This document shows positions 8,742-16,645 of a stretch of DNA of 32,127 bases, in pieces. The position numbers and the translations under genes are program-made. This stretch comes from VAZQ01 sp050179645. Its GTDB lineage: Bacteria > Pseudomonadota > Alphaproteobacteria > Rhizobiales > Xanthobacteraceae. Location: positions 1 to 32,127 of the forward strand of contig JBFXEX010000070.1 of the NCBI GenBank assembly GCA_050179645.1, given 5' to 3'. Within the stretch, counting starts at the first letter, position 1. Each line of letters opens with the position of its first letter. The notes below the pieces were generated by a model, which saw only the letters and a program-made list of their open reading frames with translations, was not told where the DNA came from and did no database searches.

Positions 8742-9317
8742 ATGCGCAAGTTGATGCAAGCCGCCGCCTTAATCACGGTCGTGGCGGCGCCAACCGCAGC
8801 CGCGGCGCAATCCTCGCCACCTCCCGGACGGACGAACCCCGTCATCGTCGAGCAACTGTCTGACCGCGCCTCCGACGCCCTGCTCACATCGATCGTCACA
8901 TGGCTCTCGACCAACTTCGATCTCCAACCGACAATGCTGCTTCCGAAGGTCAAGCTTGCGTCCGCTGCCGCGATGACGCAGCGCCGTTACCGCACCTTCC
9001 TCGGCACCGATGGTTCGTCGGTCTCGCCATCCGAAGCCGCACTTACGACGGTTGCGATTTACGACCAAAGAGAGACGACGATCTACCTGCCGCTGGACTG
9101 GACGGGACAGACGCCGGCGGAACTCTCCGTCCTTGTCCACGAGATGGTCCATCACTTGCAGAATGTCGCACAAACGAAATTCGAGTGTCCGCAAGCGCGC
9201 GAGCAATTGGCCTATGCGGCGCAACAGCGCTGGCTCAACCTGTTCGGGCATACATTGCAAGATGAGTTCCAGATCGATCCGTTCACGCTGCTGGTGACGA
9301 CGCGCTGCATGCACTGA
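8742..9317 (+). CDS. Secreted protein with HExxH motif (DUF6647-like)
   Basis: From ATG 8742 the protein has 191 residues. An ATG at 8730 in the same frame is unlikely because it overlaps the strong ribosome-binding site GGAGG (8732-8736), which lies five bases before 8742. The N-terminus is a clear signal peptide, with cleavage plausible after residues 20-22 in an Ala-rich run. The central region contains HEMVHH (HExxH at 133-137), and Glu154 in the segment CPQAREQLAYAAQ is a candidate third metal ligand, as in gluzincin-type metallopeptidases. Two Cys (149, 189) could form a disulfide after export. I believe this matches the DUF6647 family, but activity and substrate are unknown. It is divergent from mnmE and leads a three-gene + strand block. 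Confidence 0.8.
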   Translation: MRKLMQAAALITVVAAPTAAAAQSSPPPGRTNPVIVEQLSDRASDALLTSIVTWLSTNFDLQPTMLLPKVKLASAAAMTQRRYRTFLGTDGSSVSPSEAALTTVAIYDQRETTIYLPLDWTGQTPAELSVLVHEMVHHLQNVAQTKFECPQAREQLAYAAQQRWLNLFGHTLQDEFQIDPFTLLVTTRCMH

Positions 9318-9448
9318 CAACCGCATACCCGGAGCAATTTGCCTAACCTCGTCGTTCGAGCCCAGAACGTGACCGCGGAGAGCGGTTCCACATCACGTTT
9401 GCGCAAGCCCGGATTTCGCCGGCCCGTTATTCCGGGTACGGTGCCGCC

Positions 9449-11497
9449 ATGCATTCGGCACCCGACACCGCGCAAACCAACCGTCTCGCACGCGAGACCT
9501 CGCCCTACCTGCTGCAGCATCAGCATAACCCGGTCGACTGGTGGCCGTGGGGAACTGAGGCCCTGGCGGACGCAAAGCGCACCAACAAGCCGATCCTGCT
9601 CTCGGTCGGCTACGCCGCCTGCCACTGGTGCCATGTGATGGCGCATGAAAGCTTCGAGGACGCCGCCACCGCGCAGGTGATGAACGAGCTTTTCGTCAAC
9701 ATCAAAGTCGACCGCGAGGAGCGGCCCGACATCGACCAGATCTACATGTCGGCGCTGCATCACCTCGGCGAACACGGCGGCTGGCCGCTGACCATGTTTC
9801 TGACGCCGGACGGCGAGCCGTTCTGGGGCGGCACCTACTTTCCGAAGACCGCCCGCTACGGCAAACCGGCCTTTGTCGACGTGCTGCGCGAAGTCGAGCG
9901 GGTGTTCCGGCAGGAGCCGCAGAGCGTCGAGCAGAACCGCAGCGCCTTGATGGCGCGGCTGGCCGAAAGTGCGCGGCCCGCCGGCAAGGTCGTGATCGGG
10001 ATTCCAGAACTCAATCGCGCGGCCTCGCAAATCGGCGGCATGATCGACCCCGCAAACGGCGGCATGCGTGGAGCGCCGAAATTTCCCCAACCCATGATGC
10101 TCGAATTCCTCTGGCGCGCCGGCCAACGCACCGGCGACCGCCGTTACTTCGCGGCCGTGCGGCTCTCGCTGGCGCGGATGTGCGAGGGCGGCATCTACGA
10201 CCATCTCGGCGGCGGGTTCTCGCGCTACTCGGTCGATGACCGATGGCTGACGCCGCATTTCGAGAAAATGCTCTACGACAACGCCCTGCTGCTGGAACTC
10301 TTGGCGCTGGCCTGGCAGCACTCGGCCATTGACCTATTCCGCATCCGTGCGCACGAAACCGTGGGCTGGCTCGAACGCGAGATGACGACGCCAGGCGGCG
10401 CATTCTCGGCGTCGCTCGATGCCGACTCGGAAGGCGAGGAGGGCAAATTCTACGTCTGGTCCCTCGATGAAATCACCCAGGTCTTGGGTGAGGCGGACGC
10501 CGAGTTCTTTGCTACGAATTATGACGTGACCGCCGATGGCAACTTCGAAGGCCACAATATTCTCAATCGTCTGAGAAACTTACCGCGCAGCATGGAGGAT
10601 GAGGTCCGGCTCGGCCCGATGCGTGCCAAGCTCCTCGCGGCGCGTGCCCAACGGATACGCCCCGGCCTCGACGACAAGGTGCTGGCCGACTGGAACGGCC
10701 TGATGATCGCGGCGCTGGCCCATGCCGGAATGGCATTCGGCGAGCCGACCTGGCTGCAGCATGCCGCCAAGGCCTTCACCTTCATTGCCGCCCATATGGG
10801 CCATGGCGACCGGCTCGGGCACTCCTGGCGCAATGGCCGACTGCTGTTCCCGGGGCTGGCCTCGGACCATGCCGCCATGATCCGCGCCGCGCTGGCGCTT
10901 TACGAAGCCACCGGCGAACACGGCTACCTCGAGCGTGCGTTCGCCTGGCAGGCCACGCTCGACCGTCACTATGTCAACGCCGGCAATGGCGGCTACTTCC
11001 TCACCGCCGACGATGCCGAAGGCTTGGTCGTGCGCCCCAGCGCGACCACCGACGACGCGACGCCAAATTCGAATGCCCTGGCCGCTCAGAACCTGGTGCG
11101 GTTTGCCGCACTGACCGGACAGCACGCCTGGCGCGACCAGGCCGACCATTTGTTCGATGGCGTGCTGGCAAGCGCCGGCGAGAACGTGTTCGGACATCTC
11201 GCGTTGCTCAACGCGCTCGACCTGAGGCTTCGCGGCGCCGAGATCGTCGTGACCGGAACCGGGGAGGGGGCCTCCGCACTCCTTCAAGCTGCGCGACGCT
11301 TGCCGTTTCTTGATCGCACCGTGTTGCATGCGCCCGATCCCGCTTCGTTGCCCGCAACGCATCCGGCACAGGAGAAGATCAAGACGGCAGGTTCGACCGC
11401 GGCGTATGTCTGCGTCGGCGACACCTGCTCGCTGCCGGTGACACGCCCCGACGAACTGACCGCACTGATCGCAACGATGCATTCGTCGGCGCACTAA
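9449..11497 (+). CDS. Thioredoxin domain-containing protein, DUF255/YyaL (spermatogenesis-associated 20-like)
   Basis: A 682-residue protein beginning with the conserved RLARETSPYLLQHQHNPVDW block of the DUF255 family. An N-terminal thioredoxin-like domain carries CHWC at residues 58-61 followed by HVMAHESFED and NIKVDREERPD. The long C-terminal part is an (alpha/alpha)6-barrel related to N-acylglucosamine 2-epimerases and mannosidases (PHFEKMLYDNA, ASLDADSEGEEGKFYVW). The cellular role of this widespread family is not settled; redox activity of CHWC is plausible. No strong ribosome-binding site precedes ATG 9449. No signal peptide is visible, so it is probably cytoplasmic. It lies between two secreted-protein genes on the same strand. 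Confidence 0.93.
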   Translation: MHSAPDTAQTNRLARETSPYLLQHQHNPVDWWPWGTEALADAKRTNKPILLSVGYAACHWCHVMAHESFEDAATAQVMNELFVNIKVDREERPDIDQIYMSALHHLGEHGGWPLTMFLTPDGEPFWGGTYFPKTARYGKPAFVDVLREVERVFRQEPQSVEQNRSALMARLAESARPAGKVVIGIPELNRAASQIGGMIDPANGGMRGAPKFPQPMMLEFLWRAGQRTGDRRYFAAVRLSLARMCEGGIYDHLGGGFSRYSVDDRWLTPHFEKMLYDNALLLELLALAWQHSAIDLFRIRAHETVGWLEREMTTPGGAFSASLDADSEGEEGKFYVWSLDEITQVLGEADAEFFATNYDVTADGNFEGHNILNRLRNLPRSMEDEVRLGPMRAKLLAARAQRIRPGLDDKVLADWNGLMIAALAHAGMAFGEPTWLQHAAKAFTFIAAHMGHGDRLGHSWRNGRLLFPGLASDHAAMIRAALALYEATGEHGYLERAFAWQATLDRHYVNAGNGGYFLTADDAEGLVVRPSATTDDATPNSNALAAQNLVRFAALTGQHAWRDQADHLFDGVLASAGENVFGHLALLNALDLRLRGAEIVVTGTGEGASALLQAARRLPFLDRTVLHAPDPASLPATHPAQEKIKTAGSTAAYVCVGDTCSLPVTRPDELTALIATMHSSAH

Positions 11498-11610
11498 ATA
11501 AGAACGTTTCCAAGGCGGCGGTACGGTGCCGAGCGCCTTGCCGATTACGAATGAGTCGGTTTATGAATTGCGCACGGCGCGACCGAACTCAGACAAGACC
11601 GGAGACTCCC

Positions 11611-12021
11611 ATGCGTGGCGTCAAGCGTGCGCTCATCGCACTTCCCGTGCTGATCCCGCTCTGCGCCCAGGCGGCGGACGAAAAACTGACGATCGATCTC
11701 AATAGCGTTGAACCGTCGGAAAACCGTTGCCGCATGAATTTCGTCGTCCAGAACAAAGGCGACGCGGGCCTGGAAAGCCTGAAGCTCGATCTCGTGGTGT
11801 TCGGAACCGACGGCGGCATCACGCGACGCTTGATCACCGAGATGGGGCCGATCCGAGCGAACAAGACCAGCGTGCGCGCCTTCCTGGTCGACACCGAATG
11901 CAAGGCGATGGCCGCGATTCTCGTCAACGACGTCACCGCCTGCACGCCCGGCAATCCGCCGGCATGTCTCGACGCCCTCGGCCTGTCGTCGCGCGTGAAA
12001 GAAATCCGACTCTACAAGTGA
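11611..12021 (+). CDS. Small secreted protein of unknown function
   Basis: From ATG 11611 the product has 136 residues. The ribosome-binding site GGAG at 11601-11604 fixes this start over the in-frame ATG at 11551. Residues 1-21 are a signal peptide ending in AQA before ADEKL. The mature part has a beta-rich look (MNFVVQNKGDAGLESLKLDLVVFG, GPIRANKTSVRAFLVD) and four Cys residues that could form two disulfides in the periplasm. It resembles conserved alphaproteobacterial proteins of unknown role, and I cannot name a function. It converges on rho with a strong hairpin in between. Confidence 0.8.
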   Translation: MRGVKRALIALPVLIPLCAQAADEKLTIDLNSVEPSENRCRMNFVVQNKGDAGLESLKLDLVVFGTDGGITRRLITEMGPIRANKTSVRAFLVDTECKAMAAILVNDVTACTPGNPPACLDALGLSSRVKEIRLYK

Positions 12022-12040
12022 TGGCCGTGTAGCACGATCT

Positions 12041-12067
12041 TCCTCCCGGTGCAGGACACCGGGAGGA
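12041..12067. terminator. Perfect 11-bp hairpin between convergent genes
   Basis: TCCTCCCGGTG (12041-12051) and CACCGGGAGGA (12057-12067) are exact inverse complements separated by a five-base loop CAGGA. The hairpin sits between the stop of the small secreted protein gene and the stop of rho. No T-run follows on either strand, so it is a bidirectional transcript end or stabiliser by position and not a classical intrinsic terminator. Confidence 0.7.
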
Positions 12068-12079
12068 GAGAAATATTCG

Positions 12080-13345
12080 TCAGGCGTTCATCGACTCGAA
12101 GAAGTCGCCATTGCTCTTGGTATTCCGGAGCTTGTCGAGCAGGAAGTCGATCGCATCCATGGTGCCCATCGGATTAAGGATGCGGCGCAGGATGTACATC
12201 TTCTTGAGCTGATCGGCCGGAACCAGCAGCTCCTCTTTGCGGGTGCCGGAGCGCGTGATGTCCATCGCCGGGAAGGTGCGCTTGTCGGCCACCTTGCGGT
12301 CGAGGATGATTTCCGAATTGCCGGTGCCCTTGAACTCTTCGAAGATCACTTCGTCCATGCGGCTGCCGGTATCGATCAGCGCGGTGGCGATGATGGTCAG
12401 CGAGCCGCCTTCCTCGATGTTACGTGCGGCGCCGAAGAACCTCTTGGGCCGTTGCAACGCGTTGGCGTCGACGCCGCCGGTCAACACCTTGCCGGAGGAG
12501 GGGACAACAGTGTTGTAGGCGCGGCCAAGCCGTGTAATCGAATCGAGCAGGATCACGACGTCGCGCCCATGCTCGACCAGGCGTTTGGCCTTCTCGATCA
12601 CCATCTCGGCGACCTGCACGTGGCGGGTTGCCGGTTCGTCGAAGGTCGACGACACCACCTCACCCTTCACCGAACGCTGCATGTCAGTGACTTCTTCCGG
12701 CCGCTCGTCGATCAACAGCACGATCAGGAAGCATTCCGGATGATTCGCCGTTATGGCGTGCGCGATGTTCTGCAGCAGCACGGTCTTGCCGGTGCGCGGC
12801 GGCGACACGATCAACGCGCGCTGACCCTTGCCTATCGGTGCGACGATGTCGATGACGCGGGGCGAAAGGTCCTTCCGGGTCGGGTCTTCGTGTTCCATCT
12901 TGAGCCGCTCGTCGGGATAGAGCGGCGTCAGGTTGTCGAAGTTGACCTTGTGGCGGGCTTTTTCGGGGTCTTCGAAATTGATCGTGTTGACCTTGAGCAG
13001 CGCGAAGTAGCGCTCGCCGTCCTTCGGACTGCGAATTTCGCCCTCGACGGTGTCACCGGTCCGCAGCCCGAAGCGGCGGATCTGCGAGGGCGAGACATAA
13101 ATATCGTCCGGCCCGGGCAGGTAGTTCGCCTCCGGCGCGCGCAGAAAGCCGAAGCCATCCGGCAGCACTTCAACGACGCCCTCGCCGATGATGTCGGTTT
13201 CGCGCACCGCAAGCTGCTTCAGGATACCGAACATCAGCTCCTGCTTGCGCATGGTGCTGGCGTTCTCGACTTCGAGTTCTTCGGCAAAGGAGACGAGTTC
13301 GGCCGGGCTCTTGGCCTTGAGGTCTTGGAGTTTCATTTCCCGCAT
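12080..13345 (-). CDS. rho: Transcription termination factor Rho
   Basis: A 421-residue hexameric RNA helicase. It has the N-terminal Rho domain (MKLQDLKAKSPAELVSF), the RNA-binding cold-shock-like segment GFGFLRAPEANYLPGPDDIYVS (residues 64-85), Walker A SPPRTGKT at 181-188, the LLIDERPEEVTDM block and the arginine-rich C-terminal part of the ATPase. It terminates transcription at C-rich unstructured RNA. ATG 13345 has AGGAC about eight bases upstream. The 241-base leader between rho and hemJ is available for the autoregulation known for rho in other bacteria, though I identified no specific site. Confidence 0.98.
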   Translation of the reverse strand: MREMKLQDLKAKSPAELVSFAEELEVENASTMRKQELMFGILKQLAVRETDIIGEGVVEVLPDGFGFLRAPEANYLPGPDDIYVSPSQIRRFGLRTGDTVEGEIRSPKDGERYFALLKVNTINFEDPEKARHKVNFDNLTPLYPDERLKMEHEDPTRKDLSPRVIDIVAPIGKGQRALIVSPPRTGKTVLLQNIAHAITANHPECFLIVLLIDERPEEVTDMQRSVKGEVVSSTFDEPATRHVQVAEMVIEKAKRLVEHGRDVVILLDSITRLGRAYNTVVPSSGKVLTGGVDANALQRPKRFFGAARNIEEGGSLTIIATALIDTGSRMDEVIFEEFKGTGNSEIILDRKVADKRTFPAMDITRSGTRKEELLVPADQLKKMYILRRILNPMGTMDAIDFLLDKLRNTKSNGDFFESMNA

Positions 13346-13586
13346 GCGGGTAGTCCTGTGGAGAGGATCGGCTGTCGGAAAAGCGGCCGATCGGTCGCTA
13401 AGGGGAGGGAATTCGCAGGTCTTGGGCGGAGGGCGAGAAGCCTTAGGCCCGATGCTAAGGCCGGTTCCCGTACTCGGGGCCGGTACTCAAGGGCATCTGC
13501 CTGCGTCTAGGGAGATATTCCAAACATATGAAATACCGCGCCGATACGCAAGTGCCGTTACGCGTGCCATCCACGGATGCGGCCGT
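13346..13586. other. rho-hemJ intergenic region
   Basis: This 241-base stretch between two same-strand genes has no convincing open reading frame. It is G-rich on the + strand close to rho (AGGGGAGGG near 13401) and more A/T-rich near 13515-13535. It probably contains the rho promoter and leader; I see no clear sigma-70 boxes or riboswitch. Confidence 0.4.
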
Positions 13587-14081
13587 TCAGGCCGGCTTGA
13601 GCACCACCAGGAGCACGATGCCGATCATCAACAGCGTTGGTATCTCGTTGATAACACGATAGAATTTCTCAGAATGCCGATTCTGATCCTCGGCGAAATC
13701 CCGCACCCAGCGCACCATCAGCCCGTGCGTCCCGGAAAGCACCAGGACCAGCGCCAGCTTGGCGTGGAGCCAGCCACTGCGGAAAAACCCGGCGTCGTAG
13801 GCGAGCCAGAGGCCGATTACCCAGGACACCACCATGGCGGGATTGATGATCGCATGGAGGAGGCGGCGCTCCATGATTTTGAAGGTTTCGGACTGCGGCG
13901 AGCCGACCGGCGCGCTGCAGTGATAGACGAACAGCCGGGGCAAATAGAGCATGCCGGCCATCCAGGCGATGATCGCGATGATATGCAACGCCTTGAACCA
14001 CAAGTAGAATCCGGACGGATGCCACCACACCAGCAGCGCCGCCAGAACAACCGTGACCAGGATTGCGATTGCCGCCCGCAC
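13587..14081 (-). CDS. hemJ: Protoporphyrinogen IX oxidase HemJ
   Basis: A 164-residue membrane protein with four or five hydrophobic segments. The family signature FYLWFKALHIIAIIAWMAGMLYLPRLFVYH includes the conserved His residues proposed to bind heme. HemJ oxidises protoporphyrinogen IX to protoporphyrin IX, the penultimate step of heme synthesis. Start is GTG 14081 with GGTGAG a few bases upstream. In several alphaproteobacteria hem genes (hemE, hemH, hemJ) flank the chromosome origin, and this gene borders the gene-free region proposed here as oriC. No hemE or hemH is present in the window. Confidence 0.92.
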   Translation of the reverse strand: MRAAIAILVTVVLAALLVWWHPSGFYLWFKALHIIAIIAWMAGMLYLPRLFVYHCSAPVGSPQSETFKIMERRLLHAIINPAMVVSWVIGLWLAYDAGFFRSGWLHAKLALVLVLSGTHGLMVRWVRDFAEDQNRHSEKFYRVINEIPTLLMIGIVLLVVLKPA

Positions 14082-14450
14082 GAACTCACCGCCCTTCTAA
14101 TAAAGAGCTTCAAGACTCTTGTTTATAGTTATTAGGCGGTTGATTAGACTCATACTTTTCCATCCACAGTGACGCCGGAAGATGGCGGACAATTGCAGCC
14201 TTGTGGGCGACATGACGATTGAGCTTGTGATGGTCCGAATCGGCATTCCATCGATATTTGCGGTGATCTCCGCGCTCTTCCAGTGGCAAGTATTCACATT
14301 TACCCCCTATTCGCCGATGCTCCGGGTTTCTTCCTCCCGGGAAGGACAATGTGGACGCGGTAGCGTCCTGTCCCCCTGGGGAGCCCGCAGTTGCCAGGAA
14401 TCCGCCGTTCTGTCCCCAGCTCTTCACAGCCAGTCCCGCCCGTCTCGCCG
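14082..14450. other. oriC: Candidate chromosomal replication origin (oriC)
   Basis: This 369-base stretch has no supported gene. It lies between hemJ and ppsR (the RP001 homologue), the location of the origin in Caulobacter and Rickettsia relatives, where hemE and RP001 flank it. Bases 14095-14160 are strikingly A/T-rich for this genome and contain TAATAA (14098-14103) and TTATTA (14129-14134) around a short AAGAG/CTCTT inverted repeat. DnaA-box-like 9-mers are GTATTCACA (14290-14298, 8/9 to TTATTCACA), CCATCCACA (14160-14168, 7/9) and CTCTTCACA (14420-14428, 7/9). TTAT-N7-TTGA at 14129-14143 is a weak CtrA-like site. Gene direction flips here. The few boxes keep this at candidate level. Confidence 0.6.
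14290..14298 (+). promoter_or_regulatory. DnaA-box-like 9-mer
   Basis: GTATTCACA matches the DnaA box TTATNCACA at all fixed positions except the first. It is the best match in the gene-free hemJ-ppsR region. A single 9-mer of this kind is weak alone and gains support only from context. Confidence 0.4.
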
Positions 14451-15290
14451 ATGATCGCCCACCCCGGAACCTACTTCCACCTGCACCTGATCTCGGACTC
14501 GACCGGCGAGACGCTGATCACGGTCGCGCGCGCAGCCAGCGCACAATATGCCAAGGTCCAGCCGGTCGAGCATGTCTACCCGCTGGTCCGCACGCAGAAA
14601 CAGCTCGACCGGGTCCTGGCCGAGATCGGCGAGGAACCCGGCATCGTGCTGTATACGTTGCTCGATAATGAGCTGGTCGAGCGGCTGGAAAAGCACTGCC
14701 GCGAGATGAGCCTGCCCTGCCTGTCGATCCTCGGGCCCGTGCTGCAACTGTTGCGCTCCTATCTCGGCACCGAAACCTCGCACCGGGTCGGCGCACAGCA
14801 CACGCTCAATGCCGAGTACTTCAAGCGGATCGATGCGCTGAACTTCACCATGCTGCACGACGACGGCCAGCACCTCGACGGTCTGGAGGAGGCGGACGTG
14901 GTGCTGGTCGGCGTCTCCCGCACCTCGAAGACCCCGACCTCGATCTATCTGGCCAACCGCGGCGTCAAGACCGGCAACGTGCCGCTGGTTCCCGGCGTTG
15001 ACGTCTCACGCCATGTCGAGGAACTGTCGCGGCCGCTGGTGGTCGGGCTCTACGCCAGCCCTGAGCGGATCGTGCAGATCCGGCAAAACCGGCTGCTCGG
15101 TCTCAAGGCGCACCACGACGACGACCAGTATATCGACCGTAAGGCAGTCGCCGAGGAGGTCGCGCTGTCGCGCAAGCTTTGCGCCAAGCACCATTGGCCG
15201 TCGATCGACGTGACGCGCCGTTCCATCGAGGAAACCGCCGCGGCGGTTCTGAGCCTGCTGGCCGAGCGCCGCCGGCAGCCGCTGGCCTGA
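14451..15290 (+). CDS. ppsR: Pyruvate phosphate dikinase / PEP synthase regulatory protein (DUF299, RP001 family)
   Basis: From ATG 14451 the protein has 279 residues beginning FHLHLISDSTGET, the family hallmark. The frame continues upstream to 14391 but the conserved N-terminus favours 14451. The P-loop GVSRTSKT is at residues 154-161. Members are bifunctional kinase/pyrophosphorylases that use ADP to inactivate, and phosphate to reactivate, PEP synthase or pyruvate phosphate dikinase, switching gluconeogenic flux. The target enzyme is not in the window. Its place next to the candidate origin, followed two bases later by maf, matches the conserved alphaproteobacterial order. Confidence 0.93.
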   Translation: MIAHPGTYFHLHLISDSTGETLITVARAASAQYAKVQPVEHVYPLVRTQKQLDRVLAEIGEEPGIVLYTLLDNELVERLEKHCREMSLPCLSILGPVLQLLRSYLGTETSHRVGAQHTLNAEYFKRIDALNFTMLHDDGQHLDGLEEADVVLVGVSRTSKTPTSIYLANRGVKTGNVPLVPGVDVSRHVEELSRPLVVGLYASPERIVQIRQNRLLGLKAHHDDDQYIDRKAVAEEVALSRKLCAKHHWPSIDVTRRSIEETAAAVLSLLAERRRQPLA

Positions 15291-15292
15291 GC

Positions 15293-15901
15293 ATGCCGTT
15301 CTGGCTAGCCGAACGGCCGCTGCTGCTTGCCTCGAAGAGCGAGATCCGGCGGATTCTGCTGGCGAATGTCGGCATTCCTGTTGAGATCGCACCAGCCAAT
15401 ATTGACGAACGCGCGATCGAACAAACCGCGCCGTCACGCGATCCTGGGGTTGTCGCCTCACTGCTGGCGCGTGAGAAGGCGCGCACCATTGCGGCAGCTC
15501 GGCCAGCGCGCCTGGTGCTTGGCGCCGATCAAACGCTGGCACTCGGTGCGCAGCGGTTCACCAAGCCGGTCGATCGGGATACGGCGCGGGAGCAGCTTTT
15601 GACGCTGCGCGGAAAGGCCCACGCGCTGCACTCCGCCGTCGCGTTAATGCAGGAGGACACCGTGCTGTACGAGCATTGCGCGGTCGCGCGGCTGACGATG
15701 CGCGACTTCTCCGACGATTTTCTGGAGACCTATCTGGATATTGCCGGCACCGCCGCGACCGCGAGCGTCGGCGGCTATCAGCTCGAGAACGTCGGCATCA
15801 CCCTGTTCGAGAAGGTCGAGGGCGATCACTTCACCATTCTGGGCCTGCCGATGTTTCCGCTGCTCGCCGAGTTCCGCCGCATGGGCGCAATGGCGTCTTA
15901 G
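15293..15901 (+). CDS. maf: Maf-like nucleoside triphosphate pyrophosphatase
   Basis: From ATG 15293, two bases after the ppsR stop, the protein has 202 residues. It begins with LLLASKSEIRR, the Maf substrate-binding motif with Glu in place of the more usual Pro, and contains LVLGADQTLAL with the catalytic Asp and GGYQLENVGITLFEKVEGDHFTILGLP near the end. Maf proteins hydrolyse non-canonical or methylated nucleoside triphosphates to monophosphates. An upstream in-frame start at 15179 would lie inside ppsR and is not supported. In relatives aroE and coaE follow directly; here about 5.4 kb of other genes intervene. Confidence 0.93.
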   Translation: MPFWLAERPLLLASKSEIRRILLANVGIPVEIAPANIDERAIEQTAPSRDPGVVASLLAREKARTIAAARPARLVLGADQTLALGAQRFTKPVDRDTAREQLLTLRGKAHALHSAVALMQEDTVLYEHCAVARLTMRDFSDDFLETYLDIAGTAATASVGGYQLENVGITLFEKVEGDHFTILGLPMFPLLAEFRRMGAMAS

Positions 15902-16022
15902 TCGCAACGGAAAGTTCCATAGGCGCTGATGCGCATCTCTTAGCTCGTGAAGCTTATTCCGGTATTTCGGCGGAACGTTCTGCTCCTTCCTGCGTTCTCA
16001 CTGCAGATCGGGGAACACCAAA

Positions 16023-16340
16023 ATGCAAAATCGTCAAATCATCGCGGCCGGCCTCGGCTCGGCACTCGCCTTGATTGTCTGCGCCGGACTGAAAGTCTCA
16101 GCCACTCCAGTCACATCCGCAGCGGCCATGTCGACGTTTTCTGCGAGCGAGGCGACTTCACAGAGCAGCAACCGCGCTTTGAAAGGCGACCGGTCGCCTC
16201 TCGTCCAGGCCCCGGTAGCCGTATCCAGCGTCCCTCGCGACATCGTTGTCATTCCGAAACTGCTCGATGGCTGCGAGGCGGTCATCAGCTCGATCGGTAA
16301 CTCGCCGCTGGCGCAGGTGGCAGGAAGCTGCGTGTCCTAA
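16023..16340 (+). CDS. Small secreted protein of unknown function
   Basis: A 105-residue product with an N-terminal signal peptide (IIAAGLGSALALIVCAGLKVSA). The mature part is Ser/Ala-rich, then contains RALKGDRSPLV and ends GCEAVISSIGNSPLAQVAGSCVS with two Cys that could pair in the periplasm. The KGDR...GCE...C arrangement resembles short exported proteins common in Bradyrhizobium relatives, from memory and not from a search. GGGGA lies about nine bases before the ATG. Function unknown. No operon partner is evident, and 305 gene-free bases follow. Confidence 0.65.
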   Translation: MQNRQIIAAGLGSALALIVCAGLKVSATPVTSAAAMSTFSASEATSQSSNRALKGDRSPLVQAPVAVSSVPRDIVVIPKLLDGCEAVISSIGNSPLAQVAGSCVS

Positions 16341-16645
16341 GGCGGTCATCGATCGGCCCGAAAGCTCGCTGCGGCGCGCCTCCTGGCTTCAGCCCATTCG
16401 GCACTGCGCTGACGTGACGGCTTCTTTTGTTCTCGCTCATTTCTTGCTCGCTAATTCCTTCCAACAGGCGCACGGTCCGTAGCAGGCGTACGATCTTCTA
16501 AACTCAGCGATGAGATTGGGCCTCCCATCTCCATTGATGGATGGGAAGCGCGCAACGGCAGCCGACGAATCTCTAAGGTCCAACGTCGCTGCGCAAATTG
16601 GCGCGACTCGTTGTGTCCGCTTATCCAAGAAAGTGTCAGGCAACC
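16341..16645. other. Gene-free stretch upstream of the HWE kinase gene
   Basis: This 305-base stretch has lower GC than its neighbours and no convincing gene. It contains an inverted repeat TCCCATC (16523-16529) / GATGGGA (16540-16546) without a T-run. It probably holds the promoter of the downstream signalling gene, but I cannot assign sigma-factor boxes. Confidence 0.35.

Noticed and set aside
14129..14143. CtrA site TTAT-N7-TTGA in the candidate origin
   Set aside because: Two of eight consensus bases differ; retained only as a weak note in the origin feature.
14097..14427. Two short - strand frames in the hemJ-ppsR gap
   Set aside because: Neither has a good ribosome-binding site or known likeness, and the region fits a non-coding origin better.
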